From the NCBI GenBank assembly GCA_964577715.1, contig CAZOAA010000009.1, positions 1 through 47,472 of the forward strand: DNA of 47,472 nt. The letters run 5' to 3'. The notes under the pieces were generated by a model. The model searched no databases and was not told the origin of the DNA. It saw only the letters and a list, made by a program, of their open reading frames with translations. The DNA comes from SUP05 sp964577715 (lineage in GTDB: Bacteria; Pseudomonadota; Gammaproteobacteria; PS1; Pseudothioglobaceae). Within the stretch, counting starts at the first letter, position 1; each line of letters opens with the position of its first letter. Of this stretch, positions 35,170 to 43,080 are shown one piece after another. The translations under genes and the position numbers were made by a program.

Positions 35170-35928
35170 ATTGTAACCGACTATCGCCTAAACGCAAATC
35201 ACAACAGTGATCTTGCTCACCTTGCCCTCTTAACTATTGTAACCGACTATCGCCTAAACGCAAATCACAACTTGATAGTGCAGAACCAAGTAACAAAATG
35301 AATTGTAACCGACTATCGCCTAAACGCAAATCACAACTCAGTCAAGAAACAACAGTTAGCTATTGATATTGTAACCGACTATCGCCTAAACGCAAATCAC
35401 AACTGGCTATATTAAGGGCGATAACACTTCTGTATTGTAACCGACTATCGCCTAAACGCAAATCACAACAGAAAAAGAGGGTTTTAAAAAAAGAATAGTA
35501 TTGTAACCGACTATCGCCTAAACGCAAATCACAACTCTATGTATCCGATATTGAGAAAGATGTGGATTGTAACCGACTATCGCCTAAACGCAAATCACAA
35601 CTTACTATCTCATATAAATTGCAAGTTATCATTGTAACCGACTATCGCCTAAACGCAAATCACAACCCGCAGACATTAATGGGCGTTCCCAATACTATTG
35701 TAACCGACTATCGCCTAAACGCAAATCACAACAAGCGGACAAGTATTAACATCTAATGGTGATTGTAACCGACTATCGCCTAAACGCAAATCACAACTGC
35801 TATTCAATGGAGCAACGTGCTATGAACATTGTAACCGACTATCGCCTAAACGCAAATCACAACATTTAATGATACTATTCCCTTCTAGCCATATTGTAAC
35901 CGACTATCGCCTAAACGCAAATCACAAC
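35170..35928 (-). CRISPR. Type II-C CRISPR array, 12 repeats and 11 spacers
   Basis: Twelve identical 36-base repeats start at 35170, 35236, 35302, 35368, 35434, 35500, 35566, 35631, 35697, 35762, 35828 and 35893. On the plus strand the repeat begins ATTGTAACCGACTATCGC and ends CGCAAATCACAAC. Spacers are 30 bases, except three of 29 (at 35602, 35733 and 35864). The tracrRNA anti-repeat shows that crRNAs come from the minus strand, where the repeat reads GTTGTGATTTGCG to GGTTACAAT; the final TACAAT can act as a -10 for the next unit, as in Neisseria. The leader side is then above 35928. No spacer origin can be told from this window. Confidence 0.98.
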
Positions 35929-35953
35929 AGATGCAAGTAACTGTTCTTTTATC

Positions 35954-35986
35954 AAAAACCTAAGTGGTCAATCCACTTTGGTTTTT
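35954..35986. terminator. Inverted repeat at the leader side of the array
   Basis: Fourteen-base arms (35954-35967 and 35973-35986) with one mismatch, core AAGTGG/CCACTT, flanked by A5 on the left and T5 on the right. It can therefore act as an intrinsic terminator in both directions. It would block read-through into the array from outside, leaving repeat-embedded promoters as the likely source of crRNA. Confidence 0.7.
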
Positions 35987-36058
35987 AACTTATTTCCCTT
36001 TGTAAAATTCATCCATAAACACTTATCAAAACGAGTGGCTGATTTTTCGGTGTTTAAA

Positions 36059-36089
36059 ATTTACACCCACGCCGGGCGTGGGTGTAAAT
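36059..36089 (-). terminator. GC-rich palindrome, possible terminator of the toxin-antitoxin transcript
   Basis: Arms 36059-36073 and 36075-36089 (ATTTACACCCACGCC and its complement) are perfect, with the innermost bases forming the loop. On the minus strand it is followed by TTTTAAA, so it may end transcription coming from the toxin-antitoxin pair. Confidence 0.5.
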
Positions 36090-36151
36090 AAGTTTAGAAA
36101 AATCAATGAGTGAGTGTGAATTGGTAATTTTGCAGGGGCGAACTCTTTTTG

Positions 36152-36182
36152 GATACTTTTTCTATTCGCTAGAAAAAGTATC
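36152..36182. repeat. Perfect 13-bp inverted repeat
   Basis: GATACTTTTTCTA (36152-36164) and TAGAAAAAGTATC (36170-36182) with a TTCGC loop. No T run follows on either side, so it is not a standard terminator. Its right arm runs into the CRISPR-repeat-like string. Confidence 0.6.
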
Positions 36183-36256
36183 AGAGCCTAAACGAACAAA
36201 TCTTTGATTTGGAGAAAGGATTTTAGTAAAAAATTTTGGCTCCGCGAAGCAGTCTC

Positions 36257-36300
36257 AATAATCGAAATAGATTATTTTTTAGCGCCAACACTCAAAATAA
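36257..36300. repeat. Direct repeat copy A: partial copy of the M16 peptidase 3' end
   Basis: 44 bases matching 36887-36930 at 38 positions by eye, 630 bases away. On the minus strand it reads IVILSVGAKK then stop, against LIILSVGRSK then stop at the real M16 gene end. Its AATAATC/GATTATT arms followed by T also form a small plus-strand hairpin. Confidence 0.8.
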
Positions 36301-36305
36301 CAATC

Positions 36306-36584
36306 TTAATTCTTATAAACTTCATCATGAGTGCCAATATTAACTGGAATAATTGTTTTATCATCAACAATAAACTCAATACTGATACGATAACTAATAT
36401 TGATTGAAATTGAATATAATTGCTTTAATTTACCAGACAACGGATGAATTCTAAGTGAAGAATGAAATGGATTAATTTCCATTAATTTCATGGTTTTTGC
36501 GTATTGTTTTTTTATATCTGAATGTTTTTTTAGAAATTTTTTTAACCTTTTTTCATACGCAGGTGTAAAAATTATCTGATACAT
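36306..36584 (-). CDS. RelE/ParE-superfamily toxin
   Basis: A 92-residue basic protein of the RelE/ParE fold, likely a ribosome-dependent mRNA interferase of a type II toxin-antitoxin pair. It starts MYQIIFTPAYEKRLKKFLKK and has the family spacing of PLSGKLKQLYSISI and SYRISIEFIVDDK, ending in GTHDEVYKN. Which subfamily (RelE, YoeB-like or ParE-like) cannot be settled by eye. Its ATG overlaps the antitoxin stop by one base (TAATG). The stop lies six bases from direct repeat copy A. Confidence 0.86.
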   Translation of the reverse strand: MYQIIFTPAYEKRLKKFLKKHSDIKKQYAKTMKLMEINPFHSSLRIHPLSGKLKQLYSISINISYRISIEFIVDDKTIIPVNIGTHDEVYKN

Positions 36585-36826
36585 TACAACTGAGCAATAT
36601 GCTCATCAGCGCTCATTGATATACCTTTTCCATTCTTAACATCTGCCAATGCTTCCTGCAATGCAGTTTCTAATTCACATTCTCTTAAATAATTGTAACG
36701 ATCCATACTTACGGCAACGTATTTTGACTTGCCTCTGACCGTGATAATGGCTTCACTATCGTGCTTTAATGCATCATCAATAACACCAACTCCGCGAGTT
36801 TTTAGTTCATTTGCAACAATATTCAT
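36584..36826 (-). CDS. Phd/YefM-family antitoxin
   Basis: An 80-residue antitoxin with an N-terminal Phd/YefM DNA-binding domain (MNIVANELKTRGVGVIDDAL, TVRGKSKYVAVSMDRYNYLRE) and a charged C-terminal tail that would wrap the toxin. It is upstream of and coupled to the toxin gene. AAAGG lies seven bases before the ATG. A palindrome overlapping its -10 suggests classical autorepression. Confidence 0.9.
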   Translation of the reverse strand: MNIVANELKTRGVGVIDDALKHDSEAIITVRGKSKYVAVSMDRYNYLRECELETALQEALADVKNGKGISMSADEHIAQL

Positions 36827-36839
36827 AACAATACCTTTA

Positions 36840-36885
36840 ATAATACTATTATTAGTATTATACAGAGACTATTTAAAAATTTCAG
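36840..36885 (-). promoter_or_regulatory. Antitoxin promoter with overlapping palindromic operator
   Basis: Minus-strand CTGAAA (36885-36880) and TATAAT (36862-36857) with a 17-base spacer. A perfect palindrome with nine-base arms (36840-36848 and 36853-36861) overlaps the -10, the usual place for a Phd-type operator. Confidence 0.65.
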
Positions 36886-36886
36886 A

Positions 36887-36930
36887 AATAATCGAAATAG
36901 ACTATTTTGAACGCCCAACACTCAAAATAA
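36887..36930. repeat. Direct repeat copy B: the M16 peptidase 3' end
   Basis: The last nine codons, stop and 15 downstream bases of the M16 gene, mirrored imperfectly at 36257-36300. The two copies bracket the toxin-antitoxin pair. Confidence 0.8.
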
Positions 36931-38191
36931 TGAGTTTATCCATGTCAATCAGCCTTGCATAGGCTTTTTGGATGTCTTCGGCACTAATATCCTTGATTTT
37001 GTCGGTAAAACTGCTCAAATAATCCAAAGGAAGGTCGTAAAAACCAATAATAGATAGGTAAGTGAGTATTTTGGCATTGCCAGAAAGCTCTACGGCAAAG
37101 CCACCAATGATATTATCTTTGCCATCTTGTAGTTTTTGAGGGTCAATTGCATTATTTCTAAAATTTTTAAGCGTTTGAATGGCAATATTTTTAGCGTCAT
37201 TAGTTTGGTTATTTTTAGTTTGTAGTTTTAATAAGAAAAAACCATTTGATTGCATTTTAGTAAAATAACTAACAACAGAATAGGCAAGCCCTTTTTTCTC
37301 ACGAATTTCATCACTGAGAATTGAGGTAAGCCCACTACCGCCAAAAATGTGATTGCCTAAATACAATGGATAGTAATCAGGATGAGAGCGGTTAATGCCA
37401 GTTTGCCCAATCAGTAAATGTGTTTGCACTGAAGGAAATTCAACATGGACAGTTTGTGAGTTTGTAAGTGGTGCTACTTTAGCATTAGCAACAGCTTTTT
37501 TACCGGTATTTAACCCATGAGAAATCTGCCTCGCTACTTGCTTTGCCTTATCTTTAGTAATATCGCCCACTAAAGCAATGGTTAGGTTTTTTGCAACATA
37601 GTATTTTTGATAGTGTTGGTATAGATCCTCAAGGGTGATTTTGCTAATAGAGTCTTGCGTGCCAATTTTTGAATGTGCGTAAGGGTGATCACCAAAAACT
37701 GCTTTATCAAAAGCTAGTGATGCAACTGTTGCTGGGGATTGTTTACCTGCCTCAATTGAGCGCAAAATTTGCTTTTTTTCACGGGTTAAGTATTTTTGCT
37801 TAAATACTGGTTGAGTGATAATTTCAGTAAATACATCTAAGGATCTTTTCAATGTTTCTTTACGAGTGAGTGTTCGCATCGAAAGAATAGACATATCTTT
37901 TAGAGAGCTTTGTGTTACTTGTGCACCCAATGATTCAATAGCATTGATGATTTGCTCTTCGTTATGGTATTTAGTGCTACTGCCTAATAGACTATTGGTT
38001 AGTGTTGCAAGGCCAAATTTATCGCCATCTCTAGATGAAGCGGCATCAAAGTTAAGGGCAATGTCTAGCATTGGCAGACCTTTGGTTTGTGTAAAAAATA
38101 CTTTTGCACCTTCGGGTGTAGTCCAGTGCTGAATATTAAGCGCTGCACTTGCACTCGTGCTTAATAAAAAAAGTAGGATTAAAAGTCTCAT
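36902..38191 (-). CDS. M16 family peptidase-like protein, non-catalytic partner
   Basis: A 429-residue M16 (pitrilysin) family protein with a signal peptide (ends near TSASA). The zinc motif HxxEH is absent: the equivalent region reads FGLATLTNSLLGSSTKYHNEE, so it is the inactive half of a heterodimeric M16B peptidase. The catalytic half is the neighbouring upstream gene, overlapping by 4 bases (ATGA). It is periplasmic. Its 3' end is duplicated 630 bases downstream beyond the toxin-antitoxin pair. Confidence 0.92.
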   Translation of the reverse strand: MRLLILLFLLSTSASAALNIQHWTTPEGAKVFFTQTKGLPMLDIALNFDAASSRDGDKFGLATLTNSLLGSSTKYHNEEQIINAIESLGAQVTQSSLKDMSILSMRTLTRKETLKRSLDVFTEIITQPVFKQKYLTREKKQILRSIEAGKQSPATVASLAFDKAVFGDHPYAHSKIGTQDSISKITLEDLYQHYQKYYVAKNLTIALVGDITKDKAKQVARQISHGLNTGKKAVANAKVAPLTNSQTVHVEFPSVQTHLLIGQTGINRSHPDYYPLYLGNHIFGGSGLTSILSDEIREKKGLAYSVVSYFTKMQSNGFFLLKLQTKNNQTNDAKNIAIQTLKNFRNNAIDPQKLQDGKDNIIGGFAVELSGNAKILTYLSIIGFYDLPLDYLSSFTDKIKDISAEDIQKAYARLIDMDKLIILSVGRSK

Positions 38192-39513
38192 TTAACCCCC
38201 TGCGGAATAAGTTCTACTGCATTTGAATCATTAAAGTCTAAATACTTTTTAGCAACATTTGATACATCTTTATGATCTATTTCGTGCATTTCATCGACAT
38301 AATTAAACATTTTATCAATTCCTATTTCTGTGGTTGACAGCATTCCTAAATAAAAAGATTGGGTTGATATTTGATCTTGCTCAAAAACAAAATCCGCCTC
38401 TAATTGCGCCTTAGTACGAACTAGTTCATCTTTTATTAAATAAGGCTTATTAATAAGCTCATCCACTTGATCTTTAATGGCATTTAATAAGGTTGAATTA
38501 CTAATACCCTCAGCAGGGATAAAACTAATAGTAAACAAAGTATCGTATTTATCGTAGAGTCGATAACCCACATTAATACTTGATGCGATTTGCTGATTTC
38601 TAATGAGTGCTTTTGATAATCCATTGTCTAAAATATAGGCCAACATATCTATACTATAGGCAGTTTTTTCATCTTCTACGGTTTTGATACTAGGCACTGG
38701 AAAAGACAATACATAAAACGGCAGCTCTGCGTTGAGTTTTAAAACTTTGTAATTACCTTTCAAAGGTATTGATTTTCTTTGTGATGGTTTAATATTTGGA
38801 TTGTATTTATAATGAGAAAAATATCTCTTTGCTAATTTAATCACCTGAGTAGGATCAACATCACCTACCACCACTAAAGTAGCATTATTTGGTGCGTAGT
38901 ATTTTTCATACCACTGCCTAAGATCATGCAAACTATAGCTTTCAATATCTTTTTGAAAACCAATTACTGGTGAGTGATAAGCACCTTGTTCATCAAAAGA
39001 GATGAGGCGTAAATTTTCATAGATTTTAGCATTAGGCTTGTCTTCAACACGCAGTCGACGCTCTTCAATAACCACTTGCCTCTCTTTGTCCAACTCCCGA
39101 TTAGAAAAGGTTAAATTACGCATACGGTCTGCTTCCATTTTGATGGCAAGCTCAAGCTTTGATTTATGCATTTTTTGATAATAAGCAGTGAAGTCTTTAG
39201 AGGTAAAGGCATTTTCTAATCCGCCATTTTTAGCAATAATGCGTGAAAACTCCCCTACTTTATAATCACGAGTCCCTTTAAACATCATATGCTCTAACAT
39301 GTGAGAGATGCCTGTTGTAGGGCGAGATTCATTACTTGCACCTACTTTGTACCAAAGCTGCGATATAAACACAGGAGAGCGCCTATCGGTTTTAATAATA
39401 ATTTTCAACCCATTGTCAAGTACTGCCTGAGTAACACCATGACTATTTAAATCTAGTGTACTAGCAAATAAGGATTGAGACAAAAGAAAGGATAGTAAAA
39501 TTAGTGTTTTCAT
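38188..39513 (-). CDS. M16 family zinc metallopeptidase, catalytic subunit
   Basis: A 441-residue periplasmic peptidase with a signal peptide (ends near LFAS). The inverted zinc motif HMLEH at H71-E74-H75 is complete, with the third ligand near E150/E151 (KERQVVIEERR). The substrate is unknown; relatives near ftsY in gammaproteobacteria are generic 'insulinase family' proteins. It pairs with the non-catalytic M16 protein downstream and diverges from ftsY, 26 bases away. Confidence 0.94.
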   Translation of the reverse strand: MKTLILLSFLLSQSLFASTLDLNSHGVTQAVLDNGLKIIIKTDRRSPVFISQLWYKVGASNESRPTTGISHMLEHMMFKGTRDYKVGEFSRIIAKNGGLENAFTSKDFTAYYQKMHKSKLELAIKMEADRMRNLTFSNRELDKERQVVIEERRLRVEDKPNAKIYENLRLISFDEQGAYHSPVIGFQKDIESYSLHDLRQWYEKYYAPNNATLVVVGDVDPTQVIKLAKRYFSHYKYNPNIKPSQRKSIPLKGNYKVLKLNAELPFYVLSFPVPSIKTVEDEKTAYSIDMLAYILDNGLSKALIRNQQIASSINVGYRLYDKYDTLFTISFIPAEGISNSTLLNAIKDQVDELINKPYLIKDELVRTKAQLEADFVFEQDQISTQSFYLGMLSTTEIGIDKMFNYVDEMHEIDHKDVSNVAKKYLDFNDSNAVELIPQGVK

Positions 39514-39539
39514 AGACTTGCTAATTATAGAGAAAACTG

Positions 39540-40484
39540 TTGTTTAATTTTTTTAAAAAAGATAAATCTAATCAATCAGACAAACCTGTCTCGTTAAAAG
39601 ACAGATTAGCTAAGTCTAGACAAAAACTTGGCTCTGGCTTATCGGCATTATTATTAGGTAAAAAACAAATTAACGATGATTTACTTGATGAGCTAGAAAC
39701 ACTACTAATTACAGCAGATATTGGAATCAAAACTACTGATAAAGTCTTAGAAAGTGTGCGTAAAAATGCCTCACGAAAAATACTTAAAGATACTGATAAT
39801 TTATATCAATTTTTAAAAGATGAATTAACTAAGTTACTTATTGAAGACAAACAACTTAATACTGATGCAAAAGAAACTTTTGTAATTTTGATAGTTGGCA
39901 TCAATGGCGCAGGTAAAACAACCACCATTGGCAAGTTGGCTAAATCGTTTCAAAATCAAGGCAAGTCTGTCATGCTTGCTGCGGGCGATACATTTCGAGC
40001 GGCAGCTGTTGAGCAATTAAAAGTCTGGGGTGAGCGCAATGAAATCCCCGTTGTTGCACAAGCTACTGGTGCTGATGCTGCCTCAGTCATTTATGATGCT
40101 TATGAATCGGCACGTGCTAAAAATATTGATATTCTCATTGCTGACACTGCGGGACGCCTTCATACCCAAGGCAATTTAATGCAAGAGCTGGAAAAGATTA
40201 AGCGCGTACTCAAAAAACACAATGAAAATGCCCCACATGAAACCATGTTGGTGATTGATGGTGGCTCTGGGCAAAATGCCATTAATCAAGCTAATGAGTT
40301 TAACAAATCCATTGAACTTAGCGGTATCAGCGTTACTAAACTAGATGGTACTGCTAAAGGTGGCATACTATTTGCAATCTCAGACGAGTTAAAACTACCC
40401 ATTCGATACATTGGTGTTGGAGAAGGAATTAACGATTTAAAACCTTTTGTTGCTAAAGATTTTGTTGATGCGCTGTTTAATTAG
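39540..40484 (+). CDS. ftsY: Signal recognition particle receptor FtsY
   Basis: SRP receptor GTPase that docks ribosomes at the membrane. 314 residues: the NG domain is complete (GINGAGKTTTIGKLAKSF, AAGDTFRAAAVEQL, DTAGRLHTQ, TKLDGTAKGG), but the long acidic N-terminal A domain of E. coli FtsY is reduced to about 20 residues (MFNFFKKDK...). The start is a TTG at 39540. The 3' end overlaps the convergent oxidoreductase gene by 8 bases. Confidence 0.96.
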   Translation: MFNFFKKDKSNQSDKPVSLKDRLAKSRQKLGSGLSALLLGKKQINDDLLDELETLLITADIGIKTTDKVLESVRKNASRKILKDTDNLYQFLKDELTKLLIEDKQLNTDAKETFVILIVGINGAGKTTTIGKLAKSFQNQGKSVMLAAGDTFRAAAVEQLKVWGERNEIPVVAQATGADAASVIYDAYESARAKNIDILIADTAGRLHTQGNLMQELEKIKRVLKKHNENAPHETMLVIDGGSGQNAINQANEFNKSIELSGISVTKLDGTAKGGILFAISDELKLPIRYIGVGEGINDLKPFVAKDFVDALFN

Positions 40485-41457
40485 CGACAACTAATTTGCC
40501 AATCATTTCACGCTTTTCAATAATAGTGTGTGCCTTGATAATATTTTCTAAATTAATTGGACTTAGCTGATGTGTTGCTGTGGTTGTTATCTTTCCGCTA
40601 TCAACTAAATTTGCCACTTTATTTAAAATTTTGTGTTGTTGAATCATGTCATCAGTTTTAAATAAAGTTCGTGCAAACATAAACTCCCAAACAAAACCAG
40701 CACTCTTGCTCTTTAGTAAATTCATATCGTAAGACTCGCCAGAACTTGATAGTGCACAAATCAGCCCCTGGGGTGCAATCAACTCAGCCATGGTTTCAAA
40801 GTATTCATCTGGATCGCCCATACAAAGAATAAAGTCTGGTAAGGTGAGATTGTCATCTTTAAATTGGGTGACTAAATTATGATGGTCAATCACCACATCT
40901 GCACCCATTTGTTTGCACCAATCTTTGGATTCATCACGTGAAGCGGTAGCAATCACATTGATGCCAATGATTTGCTTGGCTAGTTGAATTGCCATTGAAC
41001 CAACGCCACCGGCAGCGCCAATTAATAACAAGGTTTTGCCTTTATCTGCTGGTGTGATTTTTAAACGATCAAACAGTGCTTCCCAAGCGGTAATACTGGT
41101 TAGCGGTAAGGCAGCAGATTCGGCAAAATTTAGTGTTTTTGGTTTGCTTCCAACAATGCGCTCATCAACTAGCTGATGGGTAGCATTTGATCCATCTCGA
41201 GTCATGTCGCCCGAATAAAACACTGTATCGCCCACTTTGAAAAGTGAAGCTTGATCACTGATAGAAGTTACAACACCGGCAGCATCATAGCCTAGAATCT
41301 TTGGATGAGCGTCTTTTGCAACTGTTTGCTTAACTTTGGCATCAATTGGATTAATAGAAATCGCTTGGATTTCTACCATTAGATCTCGACCTTGAGGTGC
41401 TTCTATTTCTTTTTCAAAACTAGCAAACTTAGTGCCGTTGTATCCAACTGCCTGCAT
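40477..41457 (-). CDS. MDR-family zinc-type alcohol dehydrogenase-like oxidoreductase
   Basis: A 326-residue NAD(P)H-dependent medium-chain reductase of the quinone-oxidoreductase-like branch. N-terminal GroES-like domain (ILGYDAAGVV, VGDTVFYSG), nucleotide-binding GAAGGVGSMAIQLAK, and C-terminal HTIIEKREMIGKLVV. Structural zinc cysteines are not seen. The substrate is unknown. It is the last gene of a minus-strand run from hemC, starting two bases after the membrane protein gene. Confidence 0.88.
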   Translation of the reverse strand: MQAVGYNGTKFASFEKEIEAPQGRDLMVEIQAISINPIDAKVKQTVAKDAHPKILGYDAAGVVTSISDQASLFKVGDTVFYSGDMTRDGSNATHQLVDERIVGSKPKTLNFAESAALPLTSITAWEALFDRLKITPADKGKTLLLIGAAGGVGSMAIQLAKQIIGINVIATASRDESKDWCKQMGADVVIDHHNLVTQFKDDNLTLPDFILCMGDPDEYFETMAELIAPQGLICALSSSGESYDMNLLKSKSAGFVWEFMFARTLFKTDDMIQQHKILNKVANLVDSGKITTTATHQLSPINLENIIKAHTIIEKREMIGKLVVAN

Positions 41458-41459
41458 GA

Positions 41460-42137
41460 TTATTTTCGGGTATTTTTCTCAATACGCAACATTGCCAACA
41501 TCATCACAAACATAATGAAAAAACCCAACATTACAGCTGTTATACCTAATACTGCAAACCCTATTGTTTCTTGTATTGTCATTGAGGTTAATTTAAATAA
41601 CAAGTATTGCTGTATATTTAAATTTTTGTTTTCATCGACTTGCTTGGCAAATTCCTGATCATGCCATTTAATAAAATCATCAACATTAACCTGAGAACCA
41701 CTAACATTAACCATTTGTTTAGTGAGTTTGGCTAATGATTTTGCATAAGCTAATTGTAATTCTTGACTGTAAGGATTGGATTTAATTTTCACTAAAATCT
41801 TAACGTTTTGCCTTAAGTCGGTTTTATCAATTACTTTTTCAGGTAGTTTTTCCAAATTAGTGGCAATTTTTTCTATGTAAGCATCAAACTCTTTATTAAA
41901 CTTATCTTCTTTTTTAGTGTCTAAACCTTGATCTTTGTCTTTTGTTTGAGCACTGATTGGATTTTGATACTTGGCAAATTCGATTACTGGAATATTGGAC
42001 TGGGCATTTGTTTGGTTGTTAATTTTGTCATAACTCACAAAACCAAGAGTTATCACTAATATAAATGCAATGAGTGCAAAAAATATGCCCAAACGTTGCA
42101 CAATTACAAAAAAGTTTTTTTCGATTGATTTCAACAT
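41460..42137 (-). CDS. Two-transmembrane protein of unknown function
   Basis: A 225-residue protein I do not recognise. It has one membrane segment near the N-terminus (about 14-34), a charged, lysine-rich soluble region with coiled-coil character (about 65-190) and a second membrane segment near the C-terminus (about 190-216), with a basic tail. The soluble part is probably periplasmic. It lies between hemC (6 bases upstream) and the MDR gene. It is not HemD, HemX or HemY by any motif I can see. Confidence 0.75.
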   Translation of the reverse strand: MLKSIEKNFFVIVQRLGIFFALIAFILVITLGFVSYDKINNQTNAQSNIPVIEFAKYQNPISAQTKDKDQGLDTKKEDKFNKEFDAYIEKIATNLEKLPEKVIDKTDLRQNVKILVKIKSNPYSQELQLAYAKSLAKLTKQMVNVSGSQVNVDDFIKWHDQEFAKQVDENKNLNIQQYLLFKLTSMTIQETIGFAVLGITAVMLGFFIMFVMMLAMLRIEKNTRK

Positions 42138-42143
42138 AGTTAA

Positions 42144-43058
42144 CTATCCTTTTAAAATATCTTTGGCACCTAATGAAATTAGCTGATCCGCCAAAGCCAC
42201 GCCAAGAAGCTCTGCTTCATTAACACGGCCACTAATACGCTCTTTTAAAATGATACCAGTATCTACATTACCCACTAAACCTGTTAAAGTAATCTGCTCA
42301 TCTTTAATAGTAGAAAAGCCCGCAATCGGCACCGAGCACCCTCCTTCAAGACGTGCATTCATTGCCCTCTCAGCACTAACCCTATAAGAAGTTTCGGTGT
42401 CAATTAAAGGGGCGATTAAGTCTATCACTTCTTGGTCGCCTTCACGAATTTCAATACCCACTGCACCTTGTCCAACAGCTGGTAATGATTGTTCGGCTGG
42501 AATTTGTTGCTTGATACGATCTTCAAATCCAAGGCGAATCAGCCCTGCACAAGCTAGAATGATTGCATCAAATTCACCATCATCAAGTTTTTTAAGTCGT
42601 GTATTAACATTACCACGCAAATCTAGTATTTCTAAATCAGGTCGGATGGCTTTAAGTTGTACAATACGACGCATTGAACAAGTGCCTACTTTTGCACCCT
42701 GAGGAAGATCACTAATCGTATTAAAATTATTAGATACAAAAGCATCAAACGGATTTTCACGCTCAAGTACAGCGCCTAGTTCAAACCCTGGTGGGATTTC
42801 ATAGGGTACATCTTTCATTGAGTGCACAGCAATATCTGCAATACCTTCCATCATCCCTACTTCAAGTTCTTTAATAAATAAACCTTTGCCGCCAATCTTA
42901 GATAAGGGTGAATTAAGTATCTGATCCCCCTTAGTTGTCATTTTTACAAGTTCAACATTTAATGTTGAATGGTGCTTTTCTAACTCGGACTTAACATGCT
43001 CTGCCTGCCATAGTGCCAAAGGGCTTTTACGTGTTGCAATTTTTAAGGTTTTATTCAT
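42144..43058 (-). CDS. hemC: Porphobilinogen deaminase (hydroxymethylbilane synthase)
   Basis: Condenses four porphobilinogens to hydroxymethylbilane in haem synthesis. 304 residues. KIATRKSPLALWQAEHVK, AVHSMKDVP, GTCSMRR, LDLRGNVNTRL and the dipyrromethane-cofactor cysteine in LEGGCSVPIAG are all present. hemD does not follow, unlike in many relatives. Its start is only 22 bases from that of the divergent thioredoxin-like gene. Confidence 0.97.
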   Translation of the reverse strand: MNKTLKIATRKSPLALWQAEHVKSELEKHHSTLNVELVKMTTKGDQILNSPLSKIGGKGLFIKELEVGMMEGIADIAVHSMKDVPYEIPPGFELGAVLERENPFDAFVSNNFNTISDLPQGAKVGTCSMRRIVQLKAIRPDLEILDLRGNVNTRLKKLDDGEFDAIILACAGLIRLGFEDRIKQQIPAEQSLPAVGQGAVGIEIREGDQEVIDLIAPLIDTETSYRVSAERAMNARLEGGCSVPIAGFSTIKDEQITLTGLVGNVDTGIILKERISGRVNEAELLGVALADQLISLGAKDILKG

Positions 43059-43080
43059 ACTTTCGACTAAAATAAAGCTA

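Larger units (their letters stand above)
35987..36305. other. Non-coding stretch beyond the array, rich in inverted repeats
   Basis: No credible gene is seen. It contains two near-perfect inverted repeats (36059-36089 and 36152-36182), a repeat-like string at 36178-36202 (GCCTAAACG and CAAATC, as in the CRISPR repeat), and from 36257 a copy of the 3' end of the M16 peptidase gene. Base composition is similar to its surroundings. Confidence 0.6.

Noticed and set aside
35562..35756. Open frame of 64 codons inside the CRISPR array
   Set aside because: It is formed by the repeated unit and spacers; the encoded string repeats with the array and has no ribosome site.
36204..36407. Plus-strand open frame of 67 codons
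   Set aside because: It runs across direct repeat copy A and antisense to the toxin gene, with no family match or start signal.
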